A stretch of 64,000 nt of DNA from the NCBI RefSeq assembly GCF_000469585.1, contig NZ_AWNK01000001.1, forward strand, positions 367,357-431,356. The letters run 5' to 3'. Origin of the DNA: Chrysiogenes arsenatis DSM 11915. GTDB taxonomy: Bacteria; Chrysiogenota; Chrysiogenetes; Chrysiogenales; Chrysiogenaceae. The notes beneath the pieces are model-generated. The model saw only the letters and a list, made by a program, of their open reading frames with translations, ran no database searches and was not told the DNA's origin. Made by a program: the position numbers and the translations under genes. Below, piece by piece: positions 61,801 through 64,000 of the stretch; within the stretch, counting starts at the first letter, position 1; the number at the start of each line of letters is the position of its first letter.

Positions 61801-64000
61801 TACTGTGTCATCACTTGCAGTCGGTAAGGCATTCGGATTTTCTACCACCTCTGGGACAACTGGCGCTGCTTGCGCCGCTTGTAAATTGATAAATAAGCTT
61901 GCTTCAGACCTATCACCATCACCGTCAGTAATGACATAGGTGAATACATCGGCGACAGTCTTTACTGCCTCGTAGCTGATTCCCTTGATGAAGTAGTCGC
62001 TGCTGTCAGATGGATTTAAGGCCGGATTTTCGTAACCGAGCGCCGTGAAGACAATTGAGTTAAAGGCTCCTCCTTGCGGAAGTTTGATAACGGCGCTCCC
62101 TTGGTGTCCATTGGTAAAGTTGATGGTTGAGTTATCCAAATTACCGTAACCAACCAAATTACCTTCGGCGTCAAACGCTTCCCACTTACCGCGCTCGCTA
62201 TCGCCTGACGTTCCACCATTGTCATTGAGGTAAAGATTGCTAAGCGTAACTGTCGCTTGCGTAACTGGTTGTTTAAAGTTGACCGCCAATGCCTCACTTT
62301 GACCTGTTTTTGAGTCATGGTTAAGTTGATCGCCAACCGGCATGCCATTTTGCGTGCCTTTCACACCAATACCATTACCAGTGTATGAAACCTGCCCATT
62401 AGCCGAAGTGAGTTGTAGTTTTCCATCGGCATCAGTATAGGCAGTGCCAAAGGTAAAAGCCTTCAGCTCTACCGCCAACCATGCCGCTGCATTCGAACCA
62501 CTAACACTCTGTGTAACTGTCGGTTCGGTAACGTTGTACGTATACGAACCATCCTCATAGGCAGTTAAACGCCCATTATCGCCATCGATTTCTATGAAGC
62601 GTTTCCCGTCAGCATCAGTCTTCACCGCTGCATCATCATCAAAGTTTACCTCTGCATTACCAAAACGTACGGCGGTTACTTGAGCACCATCAGCACCTTG
62701 GTCATCAGCAGCCAATTGAGCACCCGCACTTCCGCCGCTACCCGTTATAACATTTCCAGAAGTGGAAGCATTAAGCTCCGCTATTACAGTGTCAGAATCC
62801 GAGGCAGCCTGAGGCACGGTGTCAAGCAGATCTATCTCATGTACGGCAGAGTAATCTTTCCCATCAGCTGCCTGAGCCGTATAGGTAAACCCTTCGCCAC
62901 TGAGCACATCAGATTCTGAGTGGTCAGCATTCGCCGGTGGCGTGTATTCCCATGATCCGTCACCGTTTACAGTGAGCAATCCACCTCGCTGAGTCGTTAC
63001 CGTTGCACCAGCATCAGCAGTGGCCGCTTCGCCAGATTCATTGGTGTATTCAAATGAAATCAGCACTGGGGCTTCTCCCAGCTCATCATTGTCAAATACA
63101 TTGCCAATAATGGCTTGAACACTCCCCTCTATGATGCTTGCCTGGCTGTCTTTCGCTGAATATCCAGTCGGTGCTTCGGTTGGAGCTTCGGTGACAGCCT
63201 CAGTCGGTGCTTCGGTTGGAGCTTCGGTGACAGCCTCAGTCGGTGCTTCGGTTGGAGCTTCGGTGACAGCCTCAGTCGGTGCTTCGGTTGGAGCTTCGGT
63301 GACAGCCTCAGTCGGTGCTTCGGTTGGAGCTTCGGTGACAGCTTCGGTTGGAGCTTCGGTGACAGCTTCGGTTGGAGCTTCGGTGACAGCTTCGGTTGGA
63401 GCTTCGGTGACAGCTTCGGTTGGAGCTTCGGTGACAGCTTCGGTTGGAGCTTCGGTGACAGCTTCGGTTGGAGCTTCGGTGACAGCTTCGGTTGGAGCTT
63501 CGGTGACAGCTTCGGTTGGAGCTTCGGTGACAGCTTCGGTTGGAGCTTCGGTGACAGCTTCGGTTGGAGCTTCGGTGACAGCTTCGGTTGGAGCTTCGGT
63601 GACAGCTTCGGTTGGAGCTTCGGTGACAGCTTCGGTTGGAGCTTCGGTGACAGCTTCGGTTGGAGCTTCGGTGACAGCTTCGGTTGGAGCTTCGGTGACA
63701 GCTTCGGTTGGAGCTTCGGTGACAGCTTCGGTTGGAGCTTCGGTGACAGCTTCGGTTGGAGCTTCGGTGACAGCTTCGGTTGGAGCTTCGGTGACAGCTT
63801 CGGTTGGAGCTTCGGTGACAGCTTCGGTTGGAGCTTCGGTGACAGCTTCGGTTGGAGCTTCGGTGACAGCTTCGGTTGGAGCTTCGGTGACAGCTTCGGT
63901 TGGAGCTTCGGTGACAGCTTCGGTTGGAGCTTCGGTGACAGCTTCGGTTGGAGCTTCGGTGACAGCTTCGGTTGGAGCTTCGGTGACAGCTTCGGTTGGA
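58864..64000 (-). CDS. Giant RTX/VCBS-type adhesin, type I secreted (N-terminus beyond the right edge)
   Basis: Over 1700 residues are visible and the frame remains open at the window edge; a GTG at 63066 is internal. The N-terminal visible part is a long TEAPTEAV stalk. Then come VCBS/cadherin-like modules (LLTVNGDGSWEYTPP; YVITDGDGDRSEASL), and near residues 1000-1100 from 63066 RTX-like Ca-binding strands (GSGNDTIDI, GEGNDTVIV, GGAGEDTLVV). The C-terminus (VLNLDKV, LNLADLL, IKIFGDASDSIEL, GFDDI) resembles the uncleaved export signal of LapA/BapA-type type I substrates. Probably a surface or biofilm adhesin. No ABC exporter lies in the window. Confidence 0.85.
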   Translation of the reverse strand, partial: PTEAVTEAPTEAVTEAPTEAVTEAPTEAVTEAPTEAVTEAPTEAVTEAPTEAVTEAPTEAVTEAPTEAVTEAPTEAVTEAPTEAVTEAPTEAVTEAPTEAVTEAPTEAVTEAPTEAVTEAPTEAVTEAPTEAVTEAPTEAVTEAPTEAVTEAPTEAVTEAPTEAVTEAPTEAVTEAPTEAVTEAPTEAVTEAPTEAVTEAPTEAVTEAPTEAVTEAPTEAVTEAPTEAPTEAVTEAPTEAPTEAVTEAPTEAPTEAVTEAPTEAPTEAVTEAPTEAPTGYSAKDSQASIIEGSVQAIIGNVFDNDELGEAPVLISFEYTNESGEAATADAGATVTTQRGGLLTVNGDGSWEYTPPANADHSESDVLSGEGFTYTAQAADGKDYSAVHEIDLLDTVPQAASDSDTVIAELNASTSGNVITGSGGSAGAQLAADDQGADGAQVTAVRFGNAEVNFDDDAAVKTDADGKRFIEIDGDNGRLTAYEDGSYTYNVTEPTVTQSVSGSNAAAWLAVELKAFTFGTAYTDADGKLQLTSANGQVSYTGNGIGVKGTQNGMPVGDQLNHDSKTGQSEALAVNFKQPVTQATVTLSNLYLNDNGGTSGDSERGKWEAFDAEGNLVGYGNLDNSTINFTNGHQGSAVIKLPQGGAFNSIVFTALGYENPALNPSDSSDYFIKGISYEAVKTVADVFTYVITDGDGDRSEASLFINLQAAQAAPVVPEVVENPNALPTASDDTVTTLEDVALTLSLSDFGDYDDADGDELAAIRIESLPVNGVLTFDGVAVAAGQEVAATEIASGKLLFSPLPDSDADGSFAFRVFDGADWSKQSYTTTIAVTAVADAPTVSLSIDEAVPVYGADAASFTALAFNGNNFSTGNLKSGNAELKFNSVNETAIITQYGVGIQNNANESSQGIDDNETLVVKLSAPATAATFALNTADAISQIQGNWSLFDANGEQVGTYTSFTLNGDGTVTVSAGENVPFQYVAFEGHSANGNASDPGYFVAPQSATIDGVGNTLSGELSVTAQSIPVTLSAALADTDGSESLSVVIQGVPEGATLDGATKNDDGTWTVTVAANAIDVSQTLTLHVPLGTEPFALTAVARAAEMDNGDVSEVTTDPVSIAIEVQSTAPEPEPVAPQEPAVIFSANNINDYNRTVSDTRVKFTESDKLIDSDGDGIASNGKVTAIYGAENTLELTGKWNDVKNAQAISEGPANITMKNFVYTEVTIDGGDNIITIIDAKRGVITTGDGNDKIKITALTNDAGWDNTFTVKSAGGNDSITISGDKGHTIAVVELVSGNNEVVLDKSFSSISVSAGSGNDTIDIAEATFKKATITTGEGNDTVIVGAAVLGADVVINGGAGEDTLVVQLKDGQLTDAMRTELAEFAEHAAKTPDQTFTFKTLGNMKVTSFEGISVTLDGQVVTFGEAEPPVLDIVNNGDHEGVTNPAVKIENVTAHTSGNGTGAGNYANSNGLNWNSIENHNSAKVNVDANGAYGVDHQGNDIADKIDSNEALLFHLSDSVRDFTAQIDGATAGSYWFIFDEDGNKQASGLVSDHVDSDGVFSISSESSFKYISFDGGHVVNGNGKVDAEFSVKPISVIQTSGTEEQSLSILDDSDFVLNLDKVTQYAEVNTENGQANTIKLNLADLLSDPERSGTIKIFGDASDSIELKEVDSAQWEKTEGTGENSAFTILSSENLSILIDKDISISGFDDISDAT
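63165..64000. repeat. Tandem repeats in the adhesin stalk
   Basis: Five 36-bp units (63165-63344, TEAPTEAPTEAV) pass into at least 27 perfect 24-bp units (TEAPTEAV) that continue to the window edge without a single base change that I can see. Both lengths keep the frame. Confidence 0.95.

Noticed and set aside
63165..64000. Regular repeats that might suggest a CRISPR array
   Set aside because: There are no unique spacers, the 24-bp units abut, and they stay in frame with the adhesin.

Overview
The window reads as a circular-chromosome segment of a Gram-negative anaerobic or facultative bacterium that respires nitrate and runs a ferredoxin-linked TCA cycle. Pointers are a cytochrome-linked narGHJI operon with two NarK carriers and a perfect FNR box, 2-oxoglutarate:ferredoxin oxidoreductase (korAB), a type-B succinate dehydrogenase/fumarate reductase (sdhCAB), malate dehydrogenase, a monomeric NADP isocitrate dehydrogenase, and an outer-membrane lifestyle (gmhB, murJ, very large secreted adhesin). 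G+C looks close to one half. This mix would suit a deep-branching phylum such as Chrysiogenota (Chrysiogenes/Desulfurispirillum), but that placement is inference; no rRNA or tRNA gene was seen.

Layout. 1-9.4 kb (minus): three signalling genes (a PAS sensor cut by the left edge, a CheB-CheR-PAS fusion, a PAS-GGDEF-EAL protein) and a Na/Pi cotransporter with a PhoU-like tail. 9.5-21.5 kb: a small Cys-rich protein, then korBA, sdhCAB, mdh, ahcY (minus) and icd (plus). Three copies of the palindrome ATTGTATACAAT sit on the predicted promoters of korAB, mdh and icd, which looks like a dedicated TCA-cycle regulon. 21.5-31.1 kb (minus): cytochrome c-narG-narH-narJ-narI-narK1-narK2 behind an FNR box. 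31.6-41 kb is accessory: a MOSC protein, an Rpn-type nuclease remnant, several intergenic repeats, two DUF1566 genes (one a 1333-residue lipoprotein with nine 189-bp repeats), and two 663-bp inverted copies of an internally deleted IS4-type element that flank a lone LuxR-type regulator.

41-57.8 kb is a long plus-strand housekeeping run: glyQS, a stand-alone FlhB-tail protein, a PBP1A-type enzyme, an NtrBC-like two-component pair, a PLD nuclease, trpB2, a PerR/Fur repressor, murJ, a PgpH-like HD phosphodiesterase, gpsA, a TIM-barrel protein and gmhB. Just upstream of glyQ, on the minus strand, is a compact promoter/35-codon ORF/terminator unit that no neighbouring gene explains. 57.8-64 kb (minus) holds a GlcNAc-type glycosyltransferase behind a giant RTX/VCBS adhesin whose N-terminal part runs off the right edge through at least 27 perfect 24-bp repeats.
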